In this document: positions 1 to 7,791 of the stretch, one piece after another
Layout: each line of letters starts with the position of its first letter
Position numbering within the stretch: the first letter of the stretch is position 1
Source of the DNA: Mucilaginibacter sp. L294
GTDB lineage: Bacteria; Bacteroidota; Bacteroidia; Sphingobacteriales; Sphingobacteriaceae
Direction of reading: 5' to 3'
DNA: 32,802 nucleotides
Assembly (NCBI RefSeq): GCF_001636615.1
Contig: NZ_LGEK01000053.1
Location: 1-32,802, forward strand
Position numbers and translations under genes: made by a program
The notes under the pieces: model-generated
What the model saw: only the letters and a program-made list of their open reading frames with translations
Told to the model about the DNA's origin: nothing
Database searches by the model: none

Positions 1-89
1 TAACCGTATTTCATTCCTAAGGTACGAAATCCACTCTCTCCCGTAAAATACTCCCGGATGATCTTTGACTTGGTGCTCGTCTTTTTCAT
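1..89 (-). CDS. Transposase N-terminus (partial), helix-turn-helix, IS3 OrfA-like
   Basis: The minus strand opens with ATG at 89 and reads 29 codons without a stop to the window edge. It starts MKKTSTKSKIIREY and goes on with FTGESGFRTLGMKYG. A basic N-terminus followed by a Lys/Ile-rich first helix, a Gly turn and an RTLGxKYG second helix is the usual helix-turn-helix of IS3-type OrfA proteins, which bind the element ends during transposition. Only the first third of such a protein is present, so the family is uncertain and integrity cannot be judged. No other gene lies between it and the regulator at 437. Confidence 0.5.
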   Translation of the reverse strand, partial: MKKTSTKSKIIREYFTGESGFRTLGMKYG

Positions 90-122
90 TTCCTGACTTT
101 TGTGTCAACCTATTTCAGGACA
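1..122 (-). mobile_element. End of an insertion sequence running off the left edge
   Basis: A transposase start lies at 89 on the minus strand. Between it and about position 122 is a short non-coding end that reads TGTCCTGAAATAGG on the minus strand, a plausible IS terminus beginning with TG. The rest of the element is outside the window, so neither the other terminal repeat nor a target duplication can be seen. The family is inferred only from the N-terminal helix-turn-helix of the transposase. Confidence 0.45.
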
Positions 123-156
123 AGACAAAATCTGAGCTGCAAAAAGTAATTTTTTT

Positions 157-220
157 GATATTTTTTCGACTTTTTTCGGCCTTCATTCACCTTTTTTCGC
201 CCTTCATTCGGCTTTTTTAG
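157..220. repeat. Imperfect 20-21 bp tandem repeat in the 90-436 gap
   Basis: The 347-base gap between the transposase fragment and the ArsR gene holds no gene. At 170-189 and 190-210 two copies of a unit close to CTTTTTTCGGCCTTCATTCA stand in tandem, with partial copies on both sides (TTTTTTCGA before, GCTTTTTTAG after). A short palindrome, TGTTCC-GAAT-GGAACA, lies at 306-321. The rest is AT-rich DNA leading into the promoter at 351-393. Confidence 0.5.
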
Positions 221-350
221 GTGACGGCAAGCATGGATAGACACATAGCTATTAAAAGTTAAATATTTGATTTATAATACATTAAATTTAAGGCTTGTCC
301 CATTTTGTTCCGAATGGAACAGGTTTTTGGGTTGACGTAAATTAAAAAAC

Positions 351-393
351 ATATAGATACATTTCTATATATCAATAATAACTTTTACCTTTG
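351..393 (+). promoter_or_regulatory. Promoter and possible operator of the ArsR-MFS genes
   Basis: TACCTTTG at 386-393 matches the Bacteroidota -7 element TAnnTTTG and lies 43 bases before the ATG at 437. An inverted repeat, ATATAGA (351-357) and TCTATAT (364-370) with six bases between, covers the place where the -33 element would be. An AT-rich palindrome overlapping the upstream promoter element just before an ArsR gene is the usual place for an autorepressor operator. The -33 element itself is poor. The operator role is inferred. Confidence 0.5.
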
Positions 394-436
394 TCCCAGT
401 TGGTTGATCAGGAATTAAAACGATCGACCCCAAATA

Positions 437-712
437 ATGGACAACAAAAAAATAGAGAAAATATCCCGGGCACTGAGCGACACCAGCCGGATAGCTATTT
501 TACAGGAGTTTAAAAAAAAGAAGGACTGCCTTTACTGCGCCGAGGTAAACGACCTGCTCGATCTTACCCAGCCTTCGGTTTCGCATCACCTAAAACAGTT
601 GGTTGATGCCGAACTGCTCTTGCCCCAAAAAGAAGGCCGCAATCTTAAATACGTATTGAATCAACAGATACTGAACGAGTATATCGACTGTTTGAACGAC
701 TTGAAAGATTAG
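437..712 (+). CDS. ArsR-family winged-helix repressor
   Basis: This 91-residue protein is close to the usual size of ArsR/SmtB-type dimeric repressors, which leave DNA when they bind a metal, metalloid or other signal. The first helices carry LSDTSRIAIL, typical of the family. The recognition helix is TQPSVSHHLKQL (residues 44-55), followed by a beta wing around EGRNLKYVL. Two cysteines, C31 and C34, sit just before the DNA-binding helices, near where ArsR and SmtB proteins bind metal (the alpha-3 or ELCVCDL site), though the spacing here is CxxC. The gene is followed after 74 bases by an MFS exporter, which suggests that it controls export of the compound it senses. The inducer cannot be read from the sequence. 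Confidence 0.85.
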   Translation: MDNKKIEKISRALSDTSRIAILQEFKKKKDCLYCAEVNDLLDLTQPSVSHHLKQLVDAELLLPQKEGRNLKYVLNQQILNEYIDCLNDLKD

Positions 713-786
713 GATCCCTTTATTAAAATCAAAAAACCGCTGCATACATATATCGAAACATTTAAATATTTGAATATTACAATCAC

Positions 787-1983
787 ATGAAAAGATCAAT
801 TTACATACTGGCACTGGGCGCTTTTGGTATCATCACTACCGAGTTTGGCGTCATTGGCATTTTACCTACTATTAGCCGCGAGTTCCGGGTATCTATTGAT
901 ACCGCCGGCTGGCTGTTAAGCGCTTTTGCACTCACCGTTGCCATATCATCACCATTTATAACCGCCCTTACCACTAAAATAAACCGCAAGTTTTTGCTGT
1001 GCCTGGTATTGGGTGTGTTTATCCTATCCAACCTGCTTTCTGCTTTCTCGCCAAACTTTACGGTGCTGATGATCGCCAGGATACTACCGGCATTTTTTCA
1101 CCCTCTATTTTGGAATATCTCTTTGGCCGTAGCGTTTAAACAGGGAGGTGCCAAAGCCGTTTCTATCGTAATGACCGGGCTTAGCATCGCTACGGTATTA
1201 GGTGTACCGCTAACCACGTACGCTGCCGATTTTTTCCATAACTGGCAGGCATCCTTTTTCCTCACAAGCCTTATAAGTACCGTTGCCTTTTTTGGGTTAT
1301 TACTTTTTGTGCCTTCTATGCCGGGTAATAAAGAGAAAGCTGCAGAAAGCCAGCTTTATGTATTAAAAGACAAGAGGCTATGGCTTAATCTTGTTTCAAC
1401 TGTTCTTACGCTGGCTGCTATGTTTTCAAGCTATAGCTACCTGGCTGCTTACCTCGAAAAAATATCGCACATGGACGGCGCTCAGATAAGCATTATGCTG
1501 CTTTTGTTTGGCAGCATGGGCATAGCCGGTAACTGGCTAATGGGTATTGCCCTGGGTAAAAATGTAATATTGGCCAGCCGGTTCTTTTTTATCCTTTTAA
1601 TAGCGGTTCAATTATTGGCTTATTATTTTGGAGGCATTTTTACGCCAATGATCATTATTGTTTCTTTTTGGGGAATGATACACACCGGCGGGTTTTTAGT
1701 CCCTAATATACGTACTACCCAGGGTGTGCCACATAGCGCGTTAGAATTTGTAAACAGCCTGCTCACTTCATGTTACAATATAGGCATATCGCTGGGGGCC
1801 TTTTTGGGCGGTATTGTTATAGCAAAATATGGTATTCATGAAATAATTTGGATGGCCGTACCCCTATTGCTATTAGCATTCGGTATAAGTTTTATTACCG
1901 GTACCAAGGCGCAAAAGGCAAACAATAAAGTAACTGATGACATAATGGAGCAAGAGCCTGTACCCGCTGTTGTTTGCGAGTAA
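787..1983 (+). CDS. MFS efflux transporter, AraJ/NepI-like (DHA1 type)
   Basis: This 398-residue inner-membrane protein has about 12 hydrophobic segments. It starts with the DHA1-like block TTEFGVIGILPTISREF (about residues 17-33), followed by the AGWLLSAFALTVA helix. The loop between helices 2 and 3 (TALTTKINRKFLL) is a degenerate form of MFS motif A. Related AraJ, NepI and PbuE proteins export sugars, purine nucleosides, drugs or similar small molecules by proton antiport. It lies 74 bases after the ArsR regulator on the same strand and is probably under its control. An intrinsic terminator follows at 2006-2040. The substrate is unknown. Confidence 0.82.
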   Translation: MKRSIYILALGAFGIITTEFGVIGILPTISREFRVSIDTAGWLLSAFALTVAISSPFITALTTKINRKFLLCLVLGVFILSNLLSAFSPNFTVLMIARILPAFFHPLFWNISLAVAFKQGGAKAVSIVMTGLSIATVLGVPLTTYAADFFHNWQASFFLTSLISTVAFFGLLLFVPSMPGNKEKAAESQLYVLKDKRLWLNLVSTVLTLAAMFSSYSYLAAYLEKISHMDGAQISIMLLLFGSMGIAGNWLMGIALGKNVILASRFFFILLIAVQLLAYYFGGIFTPMIIIVSFWGMIHTGGFLVPNIRTTQGVPHSALEFVNSLLTSCYNIGISLGAFLGGIVIAKYGIHEIIWMAVPLLLLAFGISFITGTKAQKANNKVTDDIMEQEPVPAVVCE

Positions 1984-2005
1984 TTAATTCATCAATATGT
2001 TTTTT

Positions 2006-2040
2006 ACCCTCTTTTCGCTTCGCGCAAAGAGGGTTTTGCT
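2006..2040 (+). terminator. Intrinsic terminator after the MFS gene
   Basis: ACCCTCTTT (2006-2014) pairs with AAAGAGGGT (2026-2034), with a short GC-rich middle between. TTTTGCTTTTCT follows on the plus strand. The hairpin lies 22 bases past the stop codon of the transporter. A second hairpin of the same sequence type follows at 2050-2074. Confidence 0.65.
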
Positions 2041-2049
2041 TTTCTCCTC

Positions 2050-2100
2050 ACCCTCTTTGCGAAACAGAGAGGGTCGACAAGCGAAGCGGAGTCGGGGTGA
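2050..2100. repeat. Second ACCCTCT...AGAGGGT hairpin with Bacteroidota-type intergenic repeat
   Basis: ACCCTCT (2050-2056) and AGAGGGT (2068-2074) form a second stem with sequence like the terminator just before it. It is followed by GACAAGCGAAGCGGAGTCGG. The pair of near-identical stems and this GC-rich tail look like a dispersed intergenic repeat rather than gene-specific sequence. That it is dispersed is an inference from its composition; only one copy is in the window. Confidence 0.35.
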
Positions 2101-2171
2101 GTAAAATAATAAAGCGGCTGATGCTAATTCTACTTACTGCTTTTCGCTGCAAAAACTGTAATTTTCGGGCT

Positions 2172-3002
2172 ATGATCGTTAAGCAGAATTATACCATCCC
2201 CGGGGCAAAAGGCCGCGGGATGACAGCCGATATCACCTACGATACTTTACACCCTTATGCACCACTGGTGATCTTCGCCCATGGCATCAGGGGGTTTAAA
2301 GATTGGGGCGCGCATAACCTGGTTGCCAGATACTTTGCCGAGAATGGTTTTCGCTTTTTAAAGTTCAACTTTTCGCATAACGGTACTACCGCCGATAACC
2401 CTACTGAATTTGCCGACCTGATCGCCTTTAGCGATAACACCTTTACCATTGAACTGGATGACCTTAAATCGGTTATTGATTTTACCTGCGGCGGATCAGC
2501 CATCCCAAGGGTAAACAGTGTTTACCTTATTGGCCATAGCATGGGTGGCGGCATCGGCATCATCAAAACTGCCGAAGATAAGCGCATCACCAAACTGATT
2601 ACCATGGCTGCTATCTCAAGCTTTCATAACCTTTGGCCAAAGCAGGCCGAGCAGCAATGGCGCTTACAAGGGGTAATGTATATGAAAAACTCGCGCACCG
2701 GCCAAAATATGCCCTATAAATCATCGCTATTGAAAGACCTTGATGATAACGTTGCACGCTTAGATATACCGCTTAGGGCGGCCCATATTACACAACCGTG
2801 GCTAATTATACATGGCGATGCTGATACCAGTGTGCCGCTAAGCCATGCCGAACAATTGCATGCCGCGCAACCTGCTGCTGAGTTTTTGGTTGCCCCCGGC
2901 GCCGACCATACTTTTAACGCCAGCCAGCCTTATGAATTGCCTGATATGCCTGAACAGCTTTTGGCTTTTTGCGATGCGGCTATCAGCTTTTTCAAGAAAT
3001 AA
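2172..3002 (+). CDS. Alpha/beta-hydrolase of the dienelactone hydrolase/prolyl oligopeptidase type
   Basis: This 276-residue cytoplasmic hydrolase has the full catalytic set: nucleophile elbow GHSMGG with S123, an acid in HGDADTSVP (D218 is the better candidate), and H246 in GADHTF. The oxyanion loop is HGIRG at 37-41. The frame is open upstream to 1974, but that part runs through the terminator hairpins and reads as a basic, non-homologous leader. ATG at 2172, giving MIVKQNYTIPGAKGRG, starts where the beta-sheet fold starts and was chosen; an ATG at 2121 is the alternative. The substrate is unknown; the family covers esterases and peptidases. It converges on the lipoprotein operon, with 53 bases between. 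Confidence 0.78.
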   Translation: MIVKQNYTIPGAKGRGMTADITYDTLHPYAPLVIFAHGIRGFKDWGAHNLVARYFAENGFRFLKFNFSHNGTTADNPTEFADLIAFSDNTFTIELDDLKSVIDFTCGGSAIPRVNSVYLIGHSMGGGIGIIKTAEDKRITKLITMAAISSFHNLWPKQAEQQWRLQGVMYMKNSRTGQNMPYKSSLLKDLDDNVARLDIPLRAAHITQPWLIIHGDADTSVPLSHAEQLHAAQPAAEFLVAPGADHTFNASQPYELPDMPEQLLAFCDAAISFFKK

Positions 3003-3055
3003 AAAGGCGCCAAAAACAGGCAATGCAAATAGCATACGGTTAAATATTAAACGGT

Positions 3056-3745
3056 TTACTTATTCGCTGCCGCGTTTAATAATCCTATTGCGTTATTTTT
3101 GGGCGTAACTGAAACTTCATCATCGTAATTGATCCTTTCGGAAACAAGGTCTGAATCGTACACTATTCTTGCTTTCCCTTCCGGCAAGAAAACCCCTGTG
3201 CCGCCATTGCTGTTATCAATATTGATAAGCCCTTCTGTATAATTTTTAATATTGTTACCGTCTTTGGTACCGGATATGATAATAGCAAATATGGCCGATT
3301 TAGTACCTGTAGTAGATTTAACTTTGCCATAAACCGTAAAATTATTTCCAGAACCTGAAATGGCGGTAACAATACTTGTATCATTTAAAGTTAAAAAGTG
3401 CTCGCCAATTAAACTTATACCAAAATCTTTAATGCTTTGATCAAAAAGTTTAAACTTAGCGTCATGGAATTGATTACCAATTACGTCGCTTGGTAAATTA
3501 CTGGCCTTTAAAATTAGATGGTTGGCAAAATATGCGCCTTCCATATTTGGTGGGTTAGTACCATCGTTTATTGGGAATTGAAGCTTTTTTAATGTATCCA
3601 GATACTTTTGCGGAATTACGTCGCTTATTCTGTTTTTAAGTATCGTTTCATTTGAGGGCCCATCTTTTTTGCACCCGCTAAAATAAGTAAGCGTTGCGAT
3701 TGATAAAATGCCTGTTGATATAGCTTTTAATAGTATGTTTTTCAT
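3056..3745 (-). CDS. SPII lipoprotein of unknown function
   Basis: This 229-residue protein starts with a lipoprotein signal peptide: a Lys-containing N-terminus, a hydrophobic stretch, and the lipobox FSGC with C25 as the lipidated residue. KKDG follows the cysteine, a charged start of the kind seen in Bacteroidota lipoproteins; whether it directs surface export is not clear. The body is rich in Asn, Gly, Thr and Ser with many short beta-like segments and no motif I recognise. It is the last gene of a three-gene minus-strand operon, 11 bases after the preceding lipoprotein gene. I assign no function. Confidence 0.7.
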   Translation of the reverse strand: MKNILLKAISTGILSIATLTYFSGCKKDGPSNETILKNRISDVIPQKYLDTLKKLQFPINDGTNPPNMEGAYFANHLILKASNLPSDVIGNQFHDAKFKLFDQSIKDFGISLIGEHFLTLNDTSIVTAISGSGNNFTVYGKVKSTTGTKSAIFAIIISGTKDGNNIKNYTEGLINIDNSNGGTGVFLPEGKARIVYDSDLVSERINYDDEVSVTPKNNAIGLLNAAANK

Positions 3746-3756
3746 AGTATGTTATA

Positions 3757-4287
3757 TTAATTATAAGGTGCCGAAAATTGCCCCTCTGTGATATTTAAAT
3801 ATTCTTCACCGCCTGTTAATTTTAATTTGCCCGAAAAAGTCCCCGTCACTCCCCAACTTGTTAAACTGGTTATTTTTAAGGTAAAGTTAGTACCAGTGGT
3901 TCTGCCACCGCTGAAGGTGGTGGTACTCACAAGTTTCCCGTCTTTAAAATTTTGGATATAATAGTCACCGTCAAGTTCTAAACTGTTAGTGCCGGCAACC
4001 GAATAGGCTTTTTCCTCGGCACCCGAAGGCACCAGAAGGTGGATACCAAAACCTGGCGATTTGTTAATATCTTCTTGTTCCCACCCACCAATTACAACAA
4101 ATTGTACTTTTCCAGTACTTGGCTTGTCATTGGCATTTGTGCTGTAATTAAACTCGTGCAGCTTGCCATTTATTTTGCATGACATGGTACCTTCTGATTT
4201 ATCCCCGCCGGAGTTATGAATATCTTTTTTTCCACACCCCAAAAACAAGGTGCAAATAATCGCAATGGCAAATAATTGATTTTTCAT
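3757..4287 (-). CDS. SPII lipoprotein, beta-rich, possibly DUF6252-like
   Basis: This 176-residue lipoprotein begins MKNQLFAIAI, with the lipobox LFLGC placing the lipid on C18. A TTG nine bases upstream is in frame but the ATG at 4287 gives a normal signal peptide and was chosen. After a short linker, MSCKINGKLHEFNY begins a beta-rich domain that ends in GTFSGKLK and a final strand. This pattern, a small domain starting with C/A-x-I-x-G-K and ending with a Gly-x-F-x-G strand, recalls the DUF6252-type Bacteroidota lipoproteins, from memory only. It is the middle gene of the operon, 34 bases after the repeat protein and 11 before the third gene. Confidence 0.68.
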   Translation of the reverse strand: MKNQLFAIAIICTLFLGCGKKDIHNSGGDKSEGTMSCKINGKLHEFNYSTNANDKPSTGKVQFVVIGGWEQEDINKSPGFGIHLLVPSGAEEKAYSVAGTNSLELDGDYYIQNFKDGKLVSTTTFSGGRTTGTNFTLKITSLTSWGVTGTFSGKLKLTGGEEYLNITEGQFSAPYN

Positions 4288-4321
4288 GTTTAACAAACCA
4301 CGTTATGCAGCACAACCTGTG

Positions 4322-4789
4322 TTACTTTATGCTTACCAAAATTTCACCATCGTCTAACCCTCCAATATTTTTCTCGGAAAATGTTGCAGGCGATACTTTT
4401 TGTAATGCTTTTAATATATCCTCTGTACTACCGGCATGTTGCAATTTAATAGTAGAACCCGACGGACTGTATTTCATTTTACTACTGGTAACCCCGGTAG
4501 CAGATTGTACCTTTTCGTTAATACTTTTAAGTGCAGCAAAATCTACCCCGGTAAATTTTATAGTGGTACTTGTACCGCCCTCTGCTTTGTCTTTTTTACC
4601 AAATAACCCGCTTATCTTCTTACCCAATCCACCTGCCCTGTCGGCAGTTCCTGATGCCCTATCGGCAGTGTTTGATGCCTTATCCGCTTTGTTTAGCGTA
4701 CGATCCGCCTTATCAAGTATTCCCTGCGCTTTTGTTAATGTTAAGCCAAAAACCATTATGGCCGCACAAATTGTCCATGCTTTTTTCAT
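4322..4789 (-). CDS. Secreted protein with heptapeptide repeats and a likely ferredoxin-like domain
   Basis: This 155-residue protein has a Sec signal peptide ending in TKAQG (cleavage near residue 21). Residues 25-52 hold four copies of a seven-residue unit: LDKADRT, LNKADKA, SNTADRA and SGTADRA. At the DNA level this is a 21-bp tandem repeat at 4638-4721. Residues 75-155 predict as strand, helix, strand, strand, helix, strand (starting TTIKFTGVDFAALKSI), the order of a ferredoxin-like fold; this is inferred from residue pattern, not from a named family. It is the first gene of the lipoprotein operon and is divergent from the sensor kinase at 5054, with 264 bases between the two starts. Function unknown. 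Confidence 0.65.
   Translation of the reverse strand: MKKAWTICAAIMVFGLTLTKAQGILDKADRTLNKADKASNTADRASGTADRAGGLGKKISGLFGKKDKAEGGTSTTIKFTGVDFAALKSINEKVQSATGVTSSKMKYSPSGSTIKLQHAGSTEDILKALQKVSPATFSEKNIGGLDDGEILVSIK
4638..4721. repeat. 21-bp tandem repeat coding for heptapeptides
   Basis: Four units of 21 bases run from 4638 to 4721. The first two are nearly identical (CTGTCGGCAGTTCCTGATGCC, then CTATCGGCAGTGTTTGATGCC in 21-base register), the others are more diverged. All are in frame with the secreted protein gene on the minus strand, so copy-number change would add or remove whole heptapeptides. Confidence 0.7.
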
Positions 4790-4944
4790 AGTGTTTATTT
4801 TTTATTGAATAAGTAGCTTTATTTTTCAACGGGCAGCAAATTCGCCATCGGTAACGTTAATAACAGATAGCGTGTTCTTCCCCTCGTCATAATGTTCCTT
4901 TTTAAGGATTTATCTTGCCCTATCACCAAGGGTAAAGTAACATA

Positions 4945-4960
4945 ATAGGCAATGGCCTAT
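4945..4960. promoter_or_regulatory. Palindrome between the divergent lipoprotein and kinase genes
   Basis: ATAGGC (4945-4950) and GCCTAT (4955-4960) form a 6-4-6 inverted repeat in the middle of the 264-base divergent gap (4790-5053). A LuxR-type dimer could bind such a site and control both directions, but this is inference. No convincing TAnnTTTG promoter is visible for either gene. Confidence 0.25.
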
Positions 4961-5053
4961 CAATCGCAGTAAATCAGTGTTTTTTTCTACTGGTAATCAA
5001 GTATTTTTCGTTGAAATTTCTGTTATTCAATTAAACAACGCAATTTTATCGTT

Positions 5054-7030
5054 ATGAGAAACCTGAGCTGGCTTATATCACTTTTTTTATTCAGCACAAA
5101 TGCTTTCGCGCAAATACCTTTGGCCACTAACGGGTATCTTGATAGTCTTAACCAACAATTAAACAAGTCACTACCAAATGCGGTAAAAGCGAAGAGCAGT
5201 TTTTTGCTTTCAGAGTTTTATATAGAATCTGATACTGCAAAAGCCAGCTCCTATTTACAATTAGGTTTAAAATATAGCAAAGGCGATAAGTATATGCAGG
5301 CGGTTGCTTTATTTTACCAGGGATCATTGGCAGCAAAAGCAAAAAAAGACTATTCGCTTGGCGAAAAACTATTCCTGCAGGCGGATGCCGAATTAAAAAC
5401 TTTTAACACAAAGGATGCCCTGCTGATCAGATCTATGAGCTGGCATAATTATGCCACTATTCAACAAATTAAGGATAACCTTAAAGCTTATATTGATATT
5501 ATACTTAATAAAGCCATTCCACTGGCTATCCAGGCAAACAACAGGGCCTATTTAGGGAAAAACTATTATGATGTTTCTTTCGGGTTTAAAAACCTGGGGC
5601 AATTTGACAAAGCCGAAGTCTATTTGAAAAAGGCTACCACTACCCTTAAAGATGCAAATGCGCCGCGATACCTGGCTGTAGCCTACCAAACTATAGGTGA
5701 AAATTATGGCATGCAGGGCAAAGTAAAAGAAGCTAAAATGGTTTTAGACAGCATGAAAACCATATTGTTGCCCTTTCCACAATCTGAAATATGGTTGGAT
5801 TATTATGCGGCCGAAGCTTTACGCCTTACCGTTTCCAGGCAATTTGACAACTCTTTGGCCATTTCTGAAAAAGGATTAATAATGGCCAGAAAGTTAAACC
5901 TGAAATATCAAGAGAACCGCCTTTTGCTGCAAAAATATTATGCGTCAATAAATAAAAAGGATTTTTCGGCATCAAAAGATGTATTGCTTGATTTAGCGAA
6001 GCATAAAGAGTATATGACATATGCTGCAAACAGATTGCAACTTTTTAGTGGATTGGCCATGTGCTATGAGGGCTTAAAAGATATACCAAAAGCTTTTGAA
6101 TGGCAAAAACGCTATAGCCAATTAAGCGATAGCTTAAACAATAGCAAGCTACAAGAAACCATCAGCACACTGGATATAAAGTACAAAACAGCCGAAAACG
6201 AAAAGAAAATAACCGCCCTAAACGCCGAGAAAAAACAAACTTTGCTAACCAACTGGTTATTGACCGGTGCAAGTATATTTCTTTTAGCGCTTGCCGGTTT
6301 TATTTTCTTTTATTACCGCAATTATAAGAAGCTGGCCACTCAACGCGAGATAAACCTGCAACAAAAAGCAACAGATATAGAACAAAAACAACAGATTGAA
6401 TTGACCAAAGCGATGCTCGATGCGGAAGAAAAAGAGCGCAACCGTGTAGCCCGCGATTTGCATGATGGATTAGGGGGCATGCTGGCTGATGTTAAGATCA
6501 ATTTATCCAGTTGGGCAAAACATAATAACAACAATATGGAAACACAAGATTCTGACCTGCAGCGCATCATTACTCAATTAGATGGCTCTGTAAACGAATT
6601 AAGGAACATTGCCCGTAATATGATGCCACAAACCTTATTACATTATGGTTTGGAAACTGCCCTAAAAGAGCTCTGCGAAATGATGATGGCAAATGATCTC
6701 GAGGTCGATTTTCAGCCTATCAACATCAGCAAAACTATCCCGCTGCCACAGCAGATAGGTATTTACCGGATAGCTCAAGAAATTGTAGCCAATATATTAA
6801 AGCACGCTAATGCCACTGAAATTATGCTGCAATGCAGCCAAAACCAAAACCGGTTTTATATTACAGCCGAAGATAACGGTAAAGGTTTTGACACTACAAA
6901 ACCCAACCTAAAAGGAGGTTTAGGTTTGGGCAATATAAAAAGCAGGGTTGGATACCTTAACGGGCAATTCGATATTTCTTCAACCATTAACGGAGGCACT
7001 ATAATTAATATCGAATTAGATGTTGACTAA
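5054..7030 (+). CDS. TPR-containing sensor histidine kinase (HisKA_3/NarL type)
   Basis: This 658-residue membrane sensor has a signal peptide (residues 1-19, cleaved after AFA), a long periplasmic region of about 375 residues made of helical TPR-like repeats, one membrane segment at about 399-421, a coiled coil, then the kinase. The phosphoacceptor is H470 in RVARDLHDGLGG, the HisKA_3 dimerisation signature. The ATP-binding domain has an N box around QEIVANILKHA (576-586), the G1 box DNGKGF (607-612) and the G2 box GGLGLGN (621-627). It phosphorylates the response regulator encoded next, whose ATG at 7020 lies inside the last codons of this gene (11-base overlap). The signal is unknown. TPRs suggest protein or peptide binding, and the divergent lipoprotein operon is a candidate target. 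Confidence 0.9.
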   Translation: MRNLSWLISLFLFSTNAFAQIPLATNGYLDSLNQQLNKSLPNAVKAKSSFLLSEFYIESDTAKASSYLQLGLKYSKGDKYMQAVALFYQGSLAAKAKKDYSLGEKLFLQADAELKTFNTKDALLIRSMSWHNYATIQQIKDNLKAYIDIILNKAIPLAIQANNRAYLGKNYYDVSFGFKNLGQFDKAEVYLKKATTTLKDANAPRYLAVAYQTIGENYGMQGKVKEAKMVLDSMKTILLPFPQSEIWLDYYAAEALRLTVSRQFDNSLAISEKGLIMARKLNLKYQENRLLLQKYYASINKKDFSASKDVLLDLAKHKEYMTYAANRLQLFSGLAMCYEGLKDIPKAFEWQKRYSQLSDSLNNSKLQETISTLDIKYKTAENEKKITALNAEKKQTLLTNWLLTGASIFLLALAGFIFFYYRNYKKLATQREINLQQKATDIEQKQQIELTKAMLDAEEKERNRVARDLHDGLGGMLADVKINLSSWAKHNNNNMETQDSDLQRIITQLDGSVNELRNIARNMMPQTLLHYGLETALKELCEMMMANDLEVDFQPINISKTIPLPQQIGIYRIAQEIVANILKHANATEIMLQCSQNQNRFYITAEDNGKGFDTTKPNLKGGLGLGNIKSRVGYLNGQFDISSTINGGTIINIELDVD

Positions 7031-7661
7031 ATACGATAGAATTAAGGTTATAATAGTTGACGACCACCCGATTGTATCAAAAGGCCTGGAAACCCTTTTG
7101 GCAAAAGAAAACGGGTTTGAGGTTATTGCAAGTTTTGCATTGGGGTTGGACAGTTTACCTTTTTTAGAAAAAAACGAAGTAGATATTGTGTTGTTGGATC
7201 TCTCTTTACCCGATATTAACGGCATAGACCTGTGCATGAAAATAAAACAGACCAATCCGAAATGTTGCGTCCTGGCGCTTAGTAATCATATCGAAAGGAC
7301 TTTGATCATGCAGATGTTGAAAAACGGCGCATCGGGTTATATATTAAAAAATTCGCCTGTTGATGAAATTATATGTTGTATAAATCAATGCCTAAAGGGC
7401 GAAATTTCATTTAGCAAAGAGGTAAAAGAAATTATATCAAAACCATCTATTAACGAACTAAAAGAACGCCCCAGGCTCACCAGGCGCGAAAAGCAAATAC
7501 TAAGCCTTGTAGAAGAGGGGAAAACAACCATTTCCATTGCCGAACTACTTTTTGTGAGCCCCTTAACCATTGAAACCCATCGTAGAAACCTTATGCAAAA
7601 ATTCGATGTAAAAAACGCTTTAGAACTGATTAAAATTGCACACGAACAAGGGCTGCTTTAG
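7020..7661 (+). CDS. LuxR/NarL-type response regulator
   Basis: This 213-residue regulator has an N-terminal receiver domain (about 8-125) with acidic residues D14 and D15 in VDDHP, phosphoacceptor D60 in LLLDLSLPD, S88 and K110 in YILKNS. A C-terminal LuxR helix-turn-helix follows (about 152-210), starting LTRREKQILSLVEEG and with recognition helix SPLTIETHRRNLMQKF. It is translated with the upstream kinase through an 11-base overlap and is surely its partner. Its target genes are not shown by the sequence; the divergent secreted-protein operon is the nearest guess. The length and domain order are normal for the family. Confidence 0.92.
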   Translation: MLTKYDRIKVIIVDDHPIVSKGLETLLAKENGFEVIASFALGLDSLPFLEKNEVDIVLLDLSLPDINGIDLCMKIKQTNPKCCVLALSNHIERTLIMQMLKNGASGYILKNSPVDEIICCINQCLKGEISFSKEVKEIISKPSINELKERPRLTRREKQILSLVEEGKTTISIAELLFVSPLTIETHRRNLMQKFDVKNALELIKIAHEQGLL

Positions 7662-7791
7662 TGCTATCTAGCTATTGGTAATTGAGTTCCCGTGATGTCC
7701 TTTCTGTATAGGCAAATTATTATATAACATCTATTTGTAAACTTTATCCTGACTTTAAAGATTTAGCGGTCAGATTTTTTTATAATTGCCC

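Noticed and set aside
157..220. CRISPR-like array because of repeated units
   Set aside because: The units are tandem with no spacers and are diverged; there are no cas genes.
1974..2171. An upstream in-frame extension of the alpha/beta-hydrolase gene
   Set aside because: It reads across two terminator-type hairpins and gives a Cys/Arg-rich, non-conserved peptide. The fold begins at the ATG at 2172.
4305..4808. A 167-codon plus-strand open frame opposite the secreted repeat protein
   Set aside because: The minus-strand protein has a signal peptide and regular repeats; the plus-strand frame is a shadow of the repeat.
4831..4911. A 25-codon stretch on the minus strand reading KKEHYDEGKNTLSVIN and on, which looks like protein
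   Set aside because: It has a stop just before and after, no start codon and no recognised homologue. It may be a remnant of a lost gene, but the evidence is too thin.
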